The notes under the pieces are model-generated. The model was not told where the DNA came from, ran no database searches, and was given only the letters and a program-made list of their open reading frames with translations. Position numbers and translations under genes: made by a program. Shown here piece after piece: positions 18,749 through 27,893 of a DNA stretch of 64,000 bases. The stretch comes from Bin80 sp964291275 (GTDB lineage: Bacteria > Bacteroidota > Rhodothermia > Rhodothermales > Bin80). The DNA is taken from assembly GCA_964291275.2 (NCBI GenBank), contig OZ219799.1, forward strand, positions 1 through 64,000, in the 5' to 3' direction. The number at the start of each line of letters is the position of its first letter. Position 1 is the stretch's first letter.

Positions 18749-18756
18749 TATCTTTG
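18749..18756 (+). promoter_or_regulatory. Possible -7 element (TATCTTTG) of the dcw promoter
   Basis: TATCTTTG fits the Bacteroidota primary-sigma -7 consensus TAnnTTTG. It lies about 25 bp upstream of the tandem MraZ boxes and 100 bp before mraZ. No good -33 TTG is found at the expected distance, so this is tentative. Confidence 0.4.
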
Positions 18757-18780
18757 CACAATAAAGAAAAAAGGAGTATC

Positions 18781-18808
18781 TTGGGGAAAAAGTGGGGAAA
18801 AGTGGGAA
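18781..18808 (+). promoter_or_regulatory. MraZ operator: tandem AAAGTGGG boxes
   Basis: Two adjacent 10-bp units, AAAGTGGGGA (18789-18798) and AAAGTGGGAA (18799-18808), follow a degenerate unit TTGGGGAA (18781-18788). MraZ of other bacteria is known to bind tandem G-rich boxes (TGGG repeats in E. coli, AAAGTG repeats with 10-bp period in Mycoplasma) upstream of its own gene. The position, 48 bp before the mraZ start and downstream of a -7-like box, fits autoregulation of the whole cluster. Confidence 0.8.
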
Positions 18809-18855
18809 ATTTTTTCGTATCATATCCTCGCGAGGTTATACCCGGGTAACGCCGA

Positions 18856-19305
18856 ATGTCAGGTTTCAAGGGACAGGCAACATATTCGATAGACGTAAAG
18901 GGACGCATAGCAGTTCCTGCGAAGATGCGTGCCTGTATGAGTGCAGATGCACGAGAGACATTCGTAATCACACGGGGGTTCGAGGAATGCATTTATGCGT
19001 ATCCGCTCGACAGATGGAGAGATATTGAAAGTGACATTGAGGGACTGAATCCATACAACCGGCGGGACAGGGCTTTTACCCGTCGGTTCCTGAGATGGGC
19101 GGAGGAAGTGATTTTAGATAAAAAGGGTCGTATCGCGCTTCAAAGACCGCTACTTGAGTACGCGGGGATAAAACAGAATGCATTGATTCTCGGAAGTCAG
19201 AGACACATTGAAATCTGGGATCCCCAAAAATTTGACGAATATTTGGCGGCTGAGGAAGCGGACTATGAGACGCTTGCGACGCAAGTGATGGGGGATGGAT
19301 GTTGA
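18856..19305 (+). CDS. mraZ: Transcriptional regulator MraZ
   Basis: This 149-residue protein has two SpoVT/AbrB-like swapped-hairpin domains. The first contains YSIDVKGRIAVPAKMRACM and ITRGFEECIYAYPLDRW. The second contains EEVILDKKGRIALQRPLLEY and ALILGSQRHIEIWDPQKFDEY. MraZ forms a ring and binds tandem G-rich boxes to control the dcw cluster. Boxes of that kind lie at 18781-18808. It is the first gene of the cluster and overlaps rsmH by 7 bp. Confidence 0.95.
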   Translation: MSGFKGQATYSIDVKGRIAVPAKMRACMSADARETFVITRGFEECIYAYPLDRWRDIESDIEGLNPYNRRDRAFTRRFLRWAEEVILDKKGRIALQRPLLEYAGIKQNALILGSQRHIEIWDPQKFDEYLAAEEADYETLATQVMGDGC

Positions 19306-20249
19306 CGGCAAAAGGGCCGTACGCAACCGCCTACCACACACCGGTTCTCTGTCATACTGTACTGGAATATCTGGTAACGGATACAAATGGCATGTACGTT
19401 GACGCTACTGCAGGAGGAGGGGGGCATGTTGAGGCTATCCTCTCTGCGCTTTCGCCCAACGGATGCGTGATTGCAATTGATCGGGATGCCGATGCTGTGC
19501 ATGCCGTGGAGATGCGACTACCCGAGGCCATTGATTCGAAGCGGTTAGTGGTGTATCAAGGCGCTTTCAGCAATCTGGAGGCTCTTGTGCAGGATCACAC
19601 GCCTATCACGGGGCTGCTGCTCGACCTAGGGGTCTCTTCATACCAGTTGGATCACGGCCCAAGAGGCTTCAGTCATCGCCAGACGGCTCCTCTAGACATG
19701 CGAATGGATGCGGAGTCGCAGTTGACCGCAGCCGATATAGTGAATAGGGTTACAGAGAATGCACTGCGCAAAATCCTACGCCGCTGGGGAGAAGAACCTC
19801 ATGCACGACGAATAGCCCAACGTGTTGTGGCATGTCGGCCAATAGGAACTACGACGGATTTGGCTACAGCTGTTCGCAGCGCAGTCCCCTTGCGATGGGA
19901 ATCACGGGCAGTGGCCCGCACATTCCAAGCACTGCGTATTGCTGTAAACGGTGAAATGGACGAGCTGGCACAGGTTCTGGAAGCCAGCGCACGGGTCGTG
20001 GCCGAAGGCGGACGCCTGGTAGTGATCAGCTATCACTCATTGGAGGATCGAATGGTGAAGCGCATTCTGAGGGATGGAGTCCTGACGGGCGAGCCCGAGC
20101 GGGATGTCTATGGTGTGAGGCTTGTACCTTGGCAACCGCTCACGCGCCGACCTGTGGTACCAGACACCACAGAGATTACCGTTAATCGTCGGTCCCGAAG
20201 TGCAAAACTGCGAGCCGGTGTTCGTTGCTCTTTTCCAGGCAGTGCATAG
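19299..20249 (+). CDS. rsmH: 16S rRNA (cytosine-1402 N4) methyltransferase RsmH
   Basis: This is a 316-residue RsmH (MraW). Motifs seen are HTPVLCHTVLEYL at the start, the SAM-binding YVDATAGGGGHVEAIL, LLLDLGVSSYQLD, and RGFSHRQTAPLDMRMD, the RsmH signature. RTFQALRIAVNGEM and VISYHSLEDRMVKR follow. It methylates C1402 of 16S rRNA in the ribosomal P site. The start ATG 19299 lies inside the end of mraZ, so the two are coupled. Nothing unusual is seen. Confidence 0.96.
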   Translation: MLTAKGPYATAYHTPVLCHTVLEYLVTDTNGMYVDATAGGGGHVEAILSALSPNGCVIAIDRDADAVHAVEMRLPEAIDSKRLVVYQGAFSNLEALVQDHTPITGLLLDLGVSSYQLDHGPRGFSHRQTAPLDMRMDAESQLTAADIVNRVTENALRKILRRWGEEPHARRIAQRVVACRPIGTTTDLATAVRSAVPLRWESRAVARTFQALRIAVNGEMDELAQVLEASARVVAEGGRLVVISYHSLEDRMVKRILRDGVLTGEPERDVYGVRLVPWQPLTRRPVVPDTTEITVNRRSRSAKLRAGVRCSFPGSA

Positions 20250-20261
20250 AAAAGTTTTGTT

Positions 20262-20705
20262 ATGGCATATAGCCGCAATTTTAGGAATACAGGACCCCGC
20301 GACCGGACCCCGCGCACTCGACGTGCAGTGGAGGGAGCGATGCGCACTGTCCGCAGCTGGCAGGAGCTGACGGTCATAGATGAAATCTCTCCTAAACCGA
20401 GAGTTTTAGCGCGTATATCAACCCTGCGCTTTGGCCTGATGGTCTTCGCAATTGCGGGAGCACTCACAATCTATATTGGTCACGTTTATCAATCGCAGGA
20501 TCTTCTGGAAGAAATAAATATCCAGCGCCGCGAAAACGTCCGGCTTCACCTGCAGCATAACCGCACCCTAGCGGAATACAACGCTGCTACTGGTCCTTCT
20601 GTTATTTACCGGCGTGCGCAGACACTCGGACTTCAGGAAGGACATGAATATGAGCATGTAGGAGCTATTCCTGCAGATACACTGGCTGAGATCCCCCAGC
20701 AATGA
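20262..20705 (+). CDS. ftsL: FtsL-like septum protein
   Basis: This 147-residue bitopic membrane protein has a basic N-terminal region, one membrane helix (FGLMVFAIAGALTIYIGHVY, about residues 67-86), and a periplasmic coiled coil (LLEEINIQRRENVRLHLQHN). A conserved end near IYRRAQTLGLQEGHEYEHV is typical of FtsL in this phylum. The position between rsmH and ftsI is the standard FtsL slot, and sequence similarity across FtsL proteins is low. It stabilises the divisome FtsQLB complex and activates FtsWI. The last 4 bp overlap the ftsI start (ATGA). Confidence 0.82.
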   Translation: MAYSRNFRNTGPRDRTPRTRRAVEGAMRTVRSWQELTVIDEISPKPRVLARISTLRFGLMVFAIAGALTIYIGHVYQSQDLLEEINIQRRENVRLHLQHNRTLAEYNAATGPSVIYRRAQTLGLQEGHEYEHVGAIPADTLAEIPQQ

Positions 20706-22744
20706 ACATCAGAGATCAGATACTCGGTCGAATGTACGTTGTACTGACAGGTCTGACAGTACTTGCGTTCATTATTATTGGACAGTTGATCTGGTTGCAG
20801 ATTGACCGCGGTGAAGATCTGCGTGAAGCGGGATTGCGTCAGACACAATCTCAAGAGCTATTGCCCCCCGAACGGGGAGATATTGTAGATGCCAGCGGGC
20901 GTGCACTGGCCGTAAACTCGCCGAGGTATGATCTTACACTTGATCCTACCGCACCTGGGTTCGAAGCACAGAAAGATGACTTCCTGTCTCGACTGGCAAA
21001 GATAACCGGAACGTCGAGCACGCAGCTGTACAGACGGATTGATCGCCGAAGAAGTGAACAATTTGTAAGACTGCTCAACCTGACCCCGGAGCAGCGCACA
21101 GAAATAGCTTCATGGAACATCCCCGGCGTAGTGCTGGAGGAGCGGTTCCAGCGTCGGTATGTCTATGGTAAAACAGCAGCCCATGTACTTGGGCACGTTG
21201 ATGTTGACGGTGTGGGTAAAGCGGGACTGGAACTGGAATACGATGAATACCTGCGGGGTAAAGCGGGGAGGCGCACGCTCCTTCGCGATCGTCGGGGATA
21301 CCGCCGGGTTGATGCAGACGGCATAGTTATCCCGCCCAAAGACGGACAAATGCTGGTGCTCACGATTGATCTCATCCGGCAAACCATCATGGAGGAGGAG
21401 CTGGCTACTGGTGTGGCTGATGCGCGTGCCAATCGAGGAAGCGCAATCGCGGTCGATCCTCATACCGGCGCGATTCTGGCCATAGCCAATGTTCCTACCT
21501 TTGATCCGAATGCCCCACTGAATGCCCCAGTGTATGCCTGGCGCAACAGTGCCATAACTGACCGGCTGGAGCCAGGGTCAGCCTTCAAACTGATAGGCGC
21601 CTCCGCGGCCCTGGAAACAGGAATTACTTCAATGGATCGCCTTGTAGATACCGGCGACGGTGAACTCGTACTCAATGGGCGCACGCTGAACGATACGCAC
21701 AGCCACGGAGAAATCCCCTTTAGTGAGGTGATCTCAAAAAGCAGCAATGTGGGTATGGCGCTTACATCACAACAAATGCCGGCAGAGCAGTTGTACAGGT
21801 ATGCACGTAATTTCGGGTTCGGGCAAAAAACGTGGGTAGATCTTCCGGGTGAGGTTGCGGGCCTACTCAAGCGAACCAACCGGTGGAGCAAGACTACGAA
21901 AGCTTCACTCATTATCGGCTACGAAGTAGATGTAACGCCATTGCAAATGGTTATGGCATACGCTGCACTGGCCAATGGCGGTCTGCTGCGTCAGCCATAT
22001 ATCGTTTCTGAGCGGCGTGACGTGACCGGACACGTGCTGTGGCATGCAGCGGATGATCCGGCAAGGACGGACTCCATTCGGCGTATACTCCAGCCGGAAA
22101 CAGTGCAAACACTGTTGCCGGCCTTTATTAATGTGGTTCGAGAAGGAACCGCACGAAAAGCACAAACAGAAGAATTCACCATTGCCGGAAAGACGGGAAC
22201 CGCACGCAAAGTGGTCCGCGGACGTTACGGCAGAGGCTATAGAGCAACATTCGTCGGATTTTATCCAGCGGAGGATCCGCAGGTGGCAATGATTGTGGTT
22301 CTGGATGAGCCCAGGACCAGTATTTATGGTGGAGAGGTGGCTGCGCCCATATTCAGGCGGATAGCCGAGCGCTGGATAGCAACATTTTCAGACCCAACCC
22401 TTCCGCCTCCTGCCTCCGATTCACCCCCACTGCTCGAAAAACTGGTGCGGCAGGCATGGGCGCAGCAAGAGGAAACTTCGAAGCGCTCGCCCGCAAGCAC
22501 ACGTTTGGTATCCGAACGCTCGCAGACCGTACGAACTGGAGACAACGCACCGGTGCTCTCGACTCCATTGACCCACACGTCGGAGATTATGCCCGATGTG
22601 ATTGGCCTGGATGCGAGAGCTGCATGGTTCCTCTTGGCTGCAAATGGATTTCGTGTTCAGTTGAACGGACAGGGACGCGTAGTAGAGCAATCTCCAGAGC
22701 CGGGAGCTCTGGTTGATACAAAGGTGATACTCCGGTTGCAATAG
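20702..22744 (+). CDS. ftsI: Division transpeptidase FtsI (PBP3) with C-terminal PASTA domain
   Basis: This is a 680-residue class B penicillin-binding protein. It has one N-terminal membrane helix (about residues 13-32), the pedestal domain with ERGDIVDASGRALAVN, and a transpeptidase domain. The active Ser is in EPGSAFKL (S293), SxN is S347-x-N349, and KTG begins at K497 (IAGKTGTAR). A Pro/Ser-rich linker (about 565-620) leads to one PASTA domain (MPDVIGLDARAAWFLLAANG). It cross-links septal peptidoglycan together with FtsW. A terminal PASTA unit is common in Bacteroidota FtsI. murE starts 1 bp after the stop. Confidence 0.95.
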   Translation: MNIRDQILGRMYVVLTGLTVLAFIIIGQLIWLQIDRGEDLREAGLRQTQSQELLPPERGDIVDASGRALAVNSPRYDLTLDPTAPGFEAQKDDFLSRLAKITGTSSTQLYRRIDRRRSEQFVRLLNLTPEQRTEIASWNIPGVVLEERFQRRYVYGKTAAHVLGHVDVDGVGKAGLELEYDEYLRGKAGRRTLLRDRRGYRRVDADGIVIPPKDGQMLVLTIDLIRQTIMEEELATGVADARANRGSAIAVDPHTGAILAIANVPTFDPNAPLNAPVYAWRNSAITDRLEPGSAFKLIGASAALETGITSMDRLVDTGDGELVLNGRTLNDTHSHGEIPFSEVISKSSNVGMALTSQQMPAEQLYRYARNFGFGQKTWVDLPGEVAGLLKRTNRWSKTTKASLIIGYEVDVTPLQMVMAYAALANGGLLRQPYIVSERRDVTGHVLWHAADDPARTDSIRRILQPETVQTLLPAFINVVREGTARKAQTEEFTIAGKTGTARKVVRGRYGRGYRATFVGFYPAEDPQVAMIVVLDEPRTSIYGGEVAAPIFRRIAERWIATFSDPTLPPPASDSPPLLEKLVRQAWAQQEETSKRSPASTRLVSERSQTVRTGDNAPVLSTPLTHTSEIMPDVIGLDARAAWFLLAANGFRVQLNGQGRVVEQSPEPGALVDTKVILRLQ

Positions 22745-22745
22745 A

Positions 22746-24218
22746 ATGAACTGGTCTGACCTACATATCCGATTGACCAGCGCAGGGCTTTCTGCCGACG
22801 ATACCGCGCATATGCCGGGAATAGCTGTGACGGGGGTTACTCAGGATAGCCGCAAAGTGCAGCCAGGATACGTCTTTGTAGCTGTGCGGGGACATCAGGT
22901 TGACGGACATACTTATATCCAGCACGCACTCGAGGCAGGTGCCCGGATCATCGTTTGTGAGGATGCACCGGATGAAGTCTCCAACGCTGTGCAGGTGCGT
23001 GATACACGAAAGGCTGCTGCTGTGATTGCGTCGGCGTTTTGTGGAGACCCAGCCCGTTCTCTGCAACTGACGGGAGTAACTGGTACAAACGGAAAAACAA
23101 CTACGAGTACACTTATACGGCATGTACTGGAGCACACTGGTACGCCCACCGGCCTGGTAGGGACTGTAACCTGCTTAACCGGACAGGCCACGTATACGTC
23201 TACACTCACGACGCCTGATGCTACCGATCTTCAGCCGATGCTGGCACAAATGGTGGATTCCGGCTGCAAGGCTTGCGTGATTGAGGTTTCATCACACGCC
23301 CTGGACCAGTGCCGCACAGCCACACTGGACTTTTCGGTTGGTGTGTTCACCAATCTGATGCACGACCATCTGGATTACCATGGAACTATGGAGCGGTATT
23401 TAGCCGCGAAGAAACGACTATTTGATGGTCTGGACTCCAGCTCTGTAGCGATCTACAATCAGGACGATGCCGCGGGCGAGCGTATGATTCAGAGTACACG
23501 GGCTACTCGTTGCTCATTCGGCCAGGACCCGGATTCAGATATTCAATTCAGTGTCGTACAGGATACTCCAAGCGGACTCAGGCTGCGTCTGGACGGCCAA
23601 ACCAGCACATTCCGTTTGACAGGTCACTTTAATGCTTACAATCTGGCTGCCGCATATGGTGCAGCCCGGGCAACCGGGTTACCCGGAGCAGATGTCATTG
23701 AAGCGCTGTCAGAAGCACATCCTGTTGCCGGCCGGTTCGAGCAGTATATGTGTGATGACGATACGCGTGTTGTGATTGATTTTGCACACACACCCGATGC
23801 CCTGGAACAAGCTCTGCAGGCAATCAGGCGTACTCGTGAAAGACATGCCCGTTTGTGGTGTGTATTCGGATGCGGGGGCAATCGGGATCAGATCAAGCGC
23901 CCCCTGATGGGAGCCGTTGCCGAACAGCTAGCAGATCGGGTTGTCGTCACAAATGATAATCCACGGGATGAATCCCCGGAGGCAATAGCTGAGGCTATTC
24001 TCTCCGGTATGCTGCACCCAGATCAGGTACGGGTGATTCCTTCCAGGCCCGAAGCAATACGCTATGTCGCGCAAACGTGCAAGGCAGGGGATCTTGTGCT
24101 CATTGCCGGTAAAGGCCATGAGTCAGTACAGATCGAAAAGGGCATCCAAATCAGGATGAGAGATCAAAATCTGGTCTTGGAGGCTTTTGCTCCACGTAAT
24201 CCACAACCAGCCGGCTGA
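22746..24218 (+). CDS. murE: UDP-MurNAc-tripeptide synthetase MurE
   Basis: This is a 490-residue Mur ligase adding the third peptide-stem residue. Domain 1 contains VTQDSRKVQPGYVFVAVRG. The ATP loop is GVTGTNGKTTTSTLIRHVL. The central domain has TTPDATDLQ and EVSSHALDQCR, and the C-terminal domain has DFAHTPDALEQAL. The motif DNPRDESPEAIA carries the DNPR signature of meso-diaminopimelate-specific MurE, so this wall is expected to be DAP-type. murF is absent from the cluster, as is usual in Bacteroidota. mraY starts 4 bp after the stop. Confidence 0.95.
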   Translation: MNWSDLHIRLTSAGLSADDTAHMPGIAVTGVTQDSRKVQPGYVFVAVRGHQVDGHTYIQHALEAGARIIVCEDAPDEVSNAVQVRDTRKAAAVIASAFCGDPARSLQLTGVTGTNGKTTTSTLIRHVLEHTGTPTGLVGTVTCLTGQATYTSTLTTPDATDLQPMLAQMVDSGCKACVIEVSSHALDQCRTATLDFSVGVFTNLMHDHLDYHGTMERYLAAKKRLFDGLDSSSVAIYNQDDAAGERMIQSTRATRCSFGQDPDSDIQFSVVQDTPSGLRLRLDGQTSTFRLTGHFNAYNLAAAYGAARATGLPGADVIEALSEAHPVAGRFEQYMCDDDTRVVIDFAHTPDALEQALQAIRRTRERHARLWCVFGCGGNRDQIKRPLMGAVAEQLADRVVVTNDNPRDESPEAIAEAILSGMLHPDQVRVIPSRPEAIRYVAQTCKAGDLVLIAGKGHESVQIEKGIQIRMRDQNLVLEAFAPRNPQPAG

Positions 24219-24222
24219 AGCT

Positions 24223-25383
24223 ATGCTCTACTTCGTGCTACAGTGGCTGGAAACGTCGTTCAGCCCACCGGGATTGCAGGTGGTCGAGTTCATCACTGTG
24301 CGGGCAACGCTCGCAGCTATTACCACGTTCATCGTAGCTATGGTGATCGGACCGCGCGTAATAGACTGGCTCAAACGCAAACAGCTTGGCGAAGAGGTAC
24401 GCACGGGATTGAACACCAACCTCGTGGATCACTCGCATAAGAACGGAACGCCAACGATGGGGGGGCTGATCATTATTAGTGCAATCGTGATTTCGACACT
24501 GTTGTGGGGAGATCTGCGTGAGATCTACGTCTGGCTTATCGTGATTGCCACCCTTTGGATGGGTGCATTCGGGTTCGCAGACGATTATGTGAAGACGGTT
24601 CGCAAGGATAAAGCAGGTCTGGCTCCACGCATGAAAATAACTGGACAGGCAGGGCTTGGACTGCTTATAGGAAGCGTGATGTACTTCCATCCACAATTTG
24701 CAGATACACGCGCTATGACAGAACTGCCGTTCTTACGCGATTGGCATTTCGACTACAACGTGTTGGGGAATCTGTTTCTGGAAGGAGCTGATCTAGGGTG
24801 GATTCTGTTCATTCCGATGAGCGTTCTGGTGATCACCGCGACCTCAAATGCAGTCAATCTGACGGATGGCTTAGATGGACTTGCAGCTGGTGTCACTGCA
24901 ATCGTGGCGCTGGGATTGGTTGCATTGTGTTACGTAGCCGGACATGCAGGTTTTTCCTCGTACCTGGGTGTGACGCACTTGAGTGGTGCGGGCGAGTTGA
25001 CCGTATTCGCATCTGCCATGGTCACTGCATGTCTGGGATTTTTGTGGTTTAACAGTTACCCGGCAACGGTCTTTATGGGAGATACCGGATCGCTTGCTCT
25101 GGGAGCAGCAATCGCGGTGCTGGCCCTAATGGTTAAGAAGGAGTTGTTGTTGCCACTTTTGTGTGCGGTCTTCTTCATGGAGACGGTATCGGTCATTATG
25201 CAGACCACCTATTTCCGCTATACCCGCCGAAAGACAGGTACGGGTCAGCGAATATTTCTTATGGCTCCCTTGCACCATCACTATGAGGGACAGGGGGTGC
25301 ATGAGGCCAAGATTGTCACCCGTTTCTGGTTGGTAACCGTGGTCACAGTACTGGCTACTGTGCTTTCTCTCCGAATCCGATGA
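24223..25383 (+). CDS. mraY: Phospho-MurNAc-pentapeptide transferase MraY
   Basis: This 386-residue polytopic membrane enzyme makes lipid I from UDP-MurNAc-pentapeptide and undecaprenyl phosphate. Signatures are KNGTPTMGGLIII, the Asp pair FGFADDYVKTVRKD, TSNAVNLTDGLDGLAAG, NSYPATVFMGDTGSLALG, and LMAPLHHHYEGQGVHE with its His cluster. Ten or so membrane helices are visible. I chose ATG 24223 (MLYFVLQWLET), the usual family start. An upstream ATG at 24187 overlaps murE but adds only a poorly matching extension. Its stop overlaps murD. Confidence 0.96.
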   Translation: MLYFVLQWLETSFSPPGLQVVEFITVRATLAAITTFIVAMVIGPRVIDWLKRKQLGEEVRTGLNTNLVDHSHKNGTPTMGGLIIISAIVISTLLWGDLREIYVWLIVIATLWMGAFGFADDYVKTVRKDKAGLAPRMKITGQAGLGLLIGSVMYFHPQFADTRAMTELPFLRDWHFDYNVLGNLFLEGADLGWILFIPMSVLVITATSNAVNLTDGLDGLAAGVTAIVALGLVALCYVAGHAGFSSYLGVTHLSGAGELTVFASAMVTACLGFLWFNSYPATVFMGDTGSLALGAAIAVLALMVKKELLLPLLCAVFFMETVSVIMQTTYFRYTRRKTGTGQRIFLMAPLHHHYEGQGVHEAKIVTRFWLVTVVTVLATVLSLRIR

Positions 25384-26735
25384 TGCACGAGCGAACAATC
25401 AAGGGTAAACGAGTAACCGTTTTGGGAGCAGCCCGGAGCGGATGGGCGGTGACCAAATTATTGGTCCGGGCCGGTGCCCGCGTAATGCTCTCAGATAGCG
25501 GGCCGATAGATCATGCAACCATGGTCTGGTGCGAAGAGCATGGCGTCATCGTGGAAACCAACGGGCATACAAAGGCTACATTATCAGCGGACTTTCTGGT
25601 TGTGAGCCCGGGTGTGCCAAGTGCAGCGTCGCCGGTTCGGGGAGCATTGACCCTGGGAATCCCGGTATACTCTGAACTGGAGATTGCATCCTGGTACGCC
25701 AAAGGACAAATCGTCGCCATCACCGGGACCAACGGGAAAACGACAACAACCTCGCTCATTGGTCACATGATGAAGACAGCGAGTCGGCAGGTGATTGTTG
25801 CAGGCAACGTTGGTACCCCGCTCTCAGATCATTTAAAAGAGTTACGGCGAGATACCGTCGTGGTGTTAGAGGTGTCAAGTTTTCAACTGGATCATATTGA
25901 TACGTTTTGCCCAAGTGTGAGCGTAGTATTGAACATTACGCCCGATCACCTGGATCGATATGGTGGCAGCTTCGAGCGCTATGCCGAAAGCAAACTGCGC
26001 ATTTGCGAAAACCAATCGGCCGGAGATGTAGTGGTTTACAATTATGACGATACGCTCGTGCGTGAGCGTGTAGAGCATTTTGTGACAACCTCTGACGTTC
26101 GGGGGGTGCCCTTCAGCAGACAGGTTCATCTATCAAACGGGGCCAGTGCAGTTGAGGGCATGATCAGACTGCAGGAAAGAACACTTCTGCGGACGGAGGA
26201 GCTGAGAATACCCGGACCGCACAATGTTGGCAATTCATTGGCAGCCGCCCTCGCAGGTCAGGCTGTCGGACTATCAGACGAAGTGCTGCGGGAAAGCCTG
26301 CGAGGATTCGCCGGTGTAGATCATCGGCTGGAGATAGTACGCCGGGTCGAGGGAGTCACCTATGTGAATGATTCCAAAGCTACCAACGTGAATGCGCTTT
26401 GGTATGCTCTGCACAGCTTCAAAGCACCAATCGTATTGCTGGTCGGTGGTCGGGATAAGGGAAACGACTATGAAATTCTCAAACCGCTCATCACCAGCAA
26501 AGTACAGGCCCTAATTGCATTTGGCGAAAGTGCGCCCAAGGTCATGAAGGAGCTAGGGCCGTGCAGCAAACATGCAATGACCGTGGAAACGCTGGACGAA
26601 GCGGCGCAGGCGGCACGCGATTGTGCCAAAGCCGGTGATGTAGTGCTCCTAAGTCCGGCATGTGCCTCCTTCGACCTGTTCAGTAATTACGAAGAACGAG
26701 GCATGAGATTTAAAAGCATTGTAGAGAGCTTCTGA
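25380..26735 (+). CDS. murD: UDP-MurNAc-L-alanine:D-glutamate ligase MurD
   Basis: This 451-residue ligase has the N-terminal Rossmann domain VTVLGAARSGWAVTKLL, the ATP loop ITGTNGKTTTTSLIGHMM, and EVSSFQLDHIDTFCPSVSVV followed by NITPDHLDRY. HRLEIVRRVEGVTYVNDSKA is the MurD signature, then LLVGGRDKGNDY and LLSPACASFDLF. It adds D-glutamate to the peptide stem. The start ATG overlaps the mraY stop by 4 bp; a second ATG 3 bp later is equally possible. It is complete and ordinary. Confidence 0.96.
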   Translation: MMHERTIKGKRVTVLGAARSGWAVTKLLVRAGARVMLSDSGPIDHATMVWCEEHGVIVETNGHTKATLSADFLVVSPGVPSAASPVRGALTLGIPVYSELEIASWYAKGQIVAITGTNGKTTTTSLIGHMMKTASRQVIVAGNVGTPLSDHLKELRRDTVVVLEVSSFQLDHIDTFCPSVSVVLNITPDHLDRYGGSFERYAESKLRICENQSAGDVVVYNYDDTLVRERVEHFVTTSDVRGVPFSRQVHLSNGASAVEGMIRLQERTLLRTEELRIPGPHNVGNSLAAALAGQAVGLSDEVLRESLRGFAGVDHRLEIVRRVEGVTYVNDSKATNVNALWYALHSFKAPIVLLVGGRDKGNDYEILKPLITSKVQALIAFGESAPKVMKELGPCSKHAMTVETLDEAAQAARDCAKAGDVVLLSPACASFDLFSNYEERGMRFKSIVESF

Positions 26736-26738
26736 CGC

Positions 26739-27893
26739 ATGATCAGTCCCCTCAAAATATTTCCCCGGCATGTACAGGATCAGCGTCCCTTGGACAAGTA
26801 TATCCTGTGGATAGCGCTCGTACTCTCTGCAGTTGGGGTAATGGCCGTGTACAGTGCCATTGCTTTCCTGGCTGAGGTCAAGGCGGGTGGGGATACCGAA
26901 CTGTTTCTTGTGCGACATTCATTGCGCGTGGTGCTTGCACTGATGGCGTTAGCCGTATTCAGCGTGGTAGATTACCACCATCTGGCACGCTGGTCTAGGT
27001 TATTCCTGATCGGCTCACTGCTATTATTGGTGCTCGTACGGATTTTTGGAGTGACGTATGGAGGTGCCACACGCGCATTCCAGTTTGGCATGCTAAGTGT
27101 GCAGCCCTCAGACTTGGCCAAGATCTCACTTATCCTTTATATAGCCGTACTGCTGGTGCGCAAACAAGAGTACATTCAGAGCTTCACACGGACATTTCTG
27201 CCGCTGTCATTGTGGATTTTTACTACGGTCGGTTTGATAGGTCTTGAGGACGTGTCGACAGCATTCCTCGTGTTAGTTTCGGTGATGCTCATGGCATATG
27301 TGGGTCGTTTTAGTCTGCGCTACATTGGTAGTGTGGCGTTTTTGGCTACCATCTGTGCGGCGCTGATGTTGGTTAGCTCGCCAAACCGGGCGCAGCGGCT
27401 GGAGTCGTATCTCGGTGTGAATATTTTCCCGAACTCGCAAGAGGTAGAGACTTTCAGTGTGCAGGGCGAGAGATATCAGGCCCGGCAGGCACACATTGCG
27501 CTTGCCATGGGAGGATTAACTGGTCGCGGCCCCGGCAAGAGTGTGCAACGAGATTTTCTCCCGGCTCCGTACAACGACTTTATTTTCGCTATCATCACCG
27601 AGGAATATGGACTGCTGGGGGGACTTGCGCTCCTGGCATTGTTCGTGGTCCTGCTTTTTCGAGGGTTTTTGCGCATTGCTCGGCATGCAACGGATCCACT
27701 TGGGCTCTTTGTTGCCGTCGGCTGTACGACGATCCTTACACTGTATGGTTTTGTACATACGGGTGTAGCTGTGGGATTACTGCCAGTTACGGGCCTTCCC
27801 CTTCCGCTGGTTTCCTATGGTGGTACATCAATGATTTCGGCAGGCATTCTTCTGGGGATTCTGTTGAATATTTCGCGACAAATAGAGCGATGA
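26739..27893 (+). CDS. ftsW: Septal glycosyltransferase FtsW
   Basis: This 384-residue SEDS protein has about ten membrane helices. Conserved features are RAFQFGMLSVQPSDLAKISL, the catalytic-region Asp in GLEDVSTAFLVL, and ARQAHIALAMGGLTGRGPGK. LPAPYNDFIFAIITEEYGLL and LPLPLVSYGGTSMISAGILL follow. It polymerises lipid II at the septum together with FtsI. The position between murD and murG supports FtsW rather than RodA. The stop overlaps the murG start by 4 bp. Confidence 0.95.
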   Translation: MISPLKIFPRHVQDQRPLDKYILWIALVLSAVGVMAVYSAIAFLAEVKAGGDTELFLVRHSLRVVLALMALAVFSVVDYHHLARWSRLFLIGSLLLLVLVRIFGVTYGGATRAFQFGMLSVQPSDLAKISLILYIAVLLVRKQEYIQSFTRTFLPLSLWIFTTVGLIGLEDVSTAFLVLVSVMLMAYVGRFSLRYIGSVAFLATICAALMLVSSPNRAQRLESYLGVNIFPNSQEVETFSVQGERYQARQAHIALAMGGLTGRGPGKSVQRDFLPAPYNDFIFAIITEEYGLLGGLALLALFVVLLFRGFLRIARHATDPLGLFVAVGCTTILTLYGFVHTGVAVGLLPVTGLPLPLVSYGGTSMISAGILLGILLNISRQIER

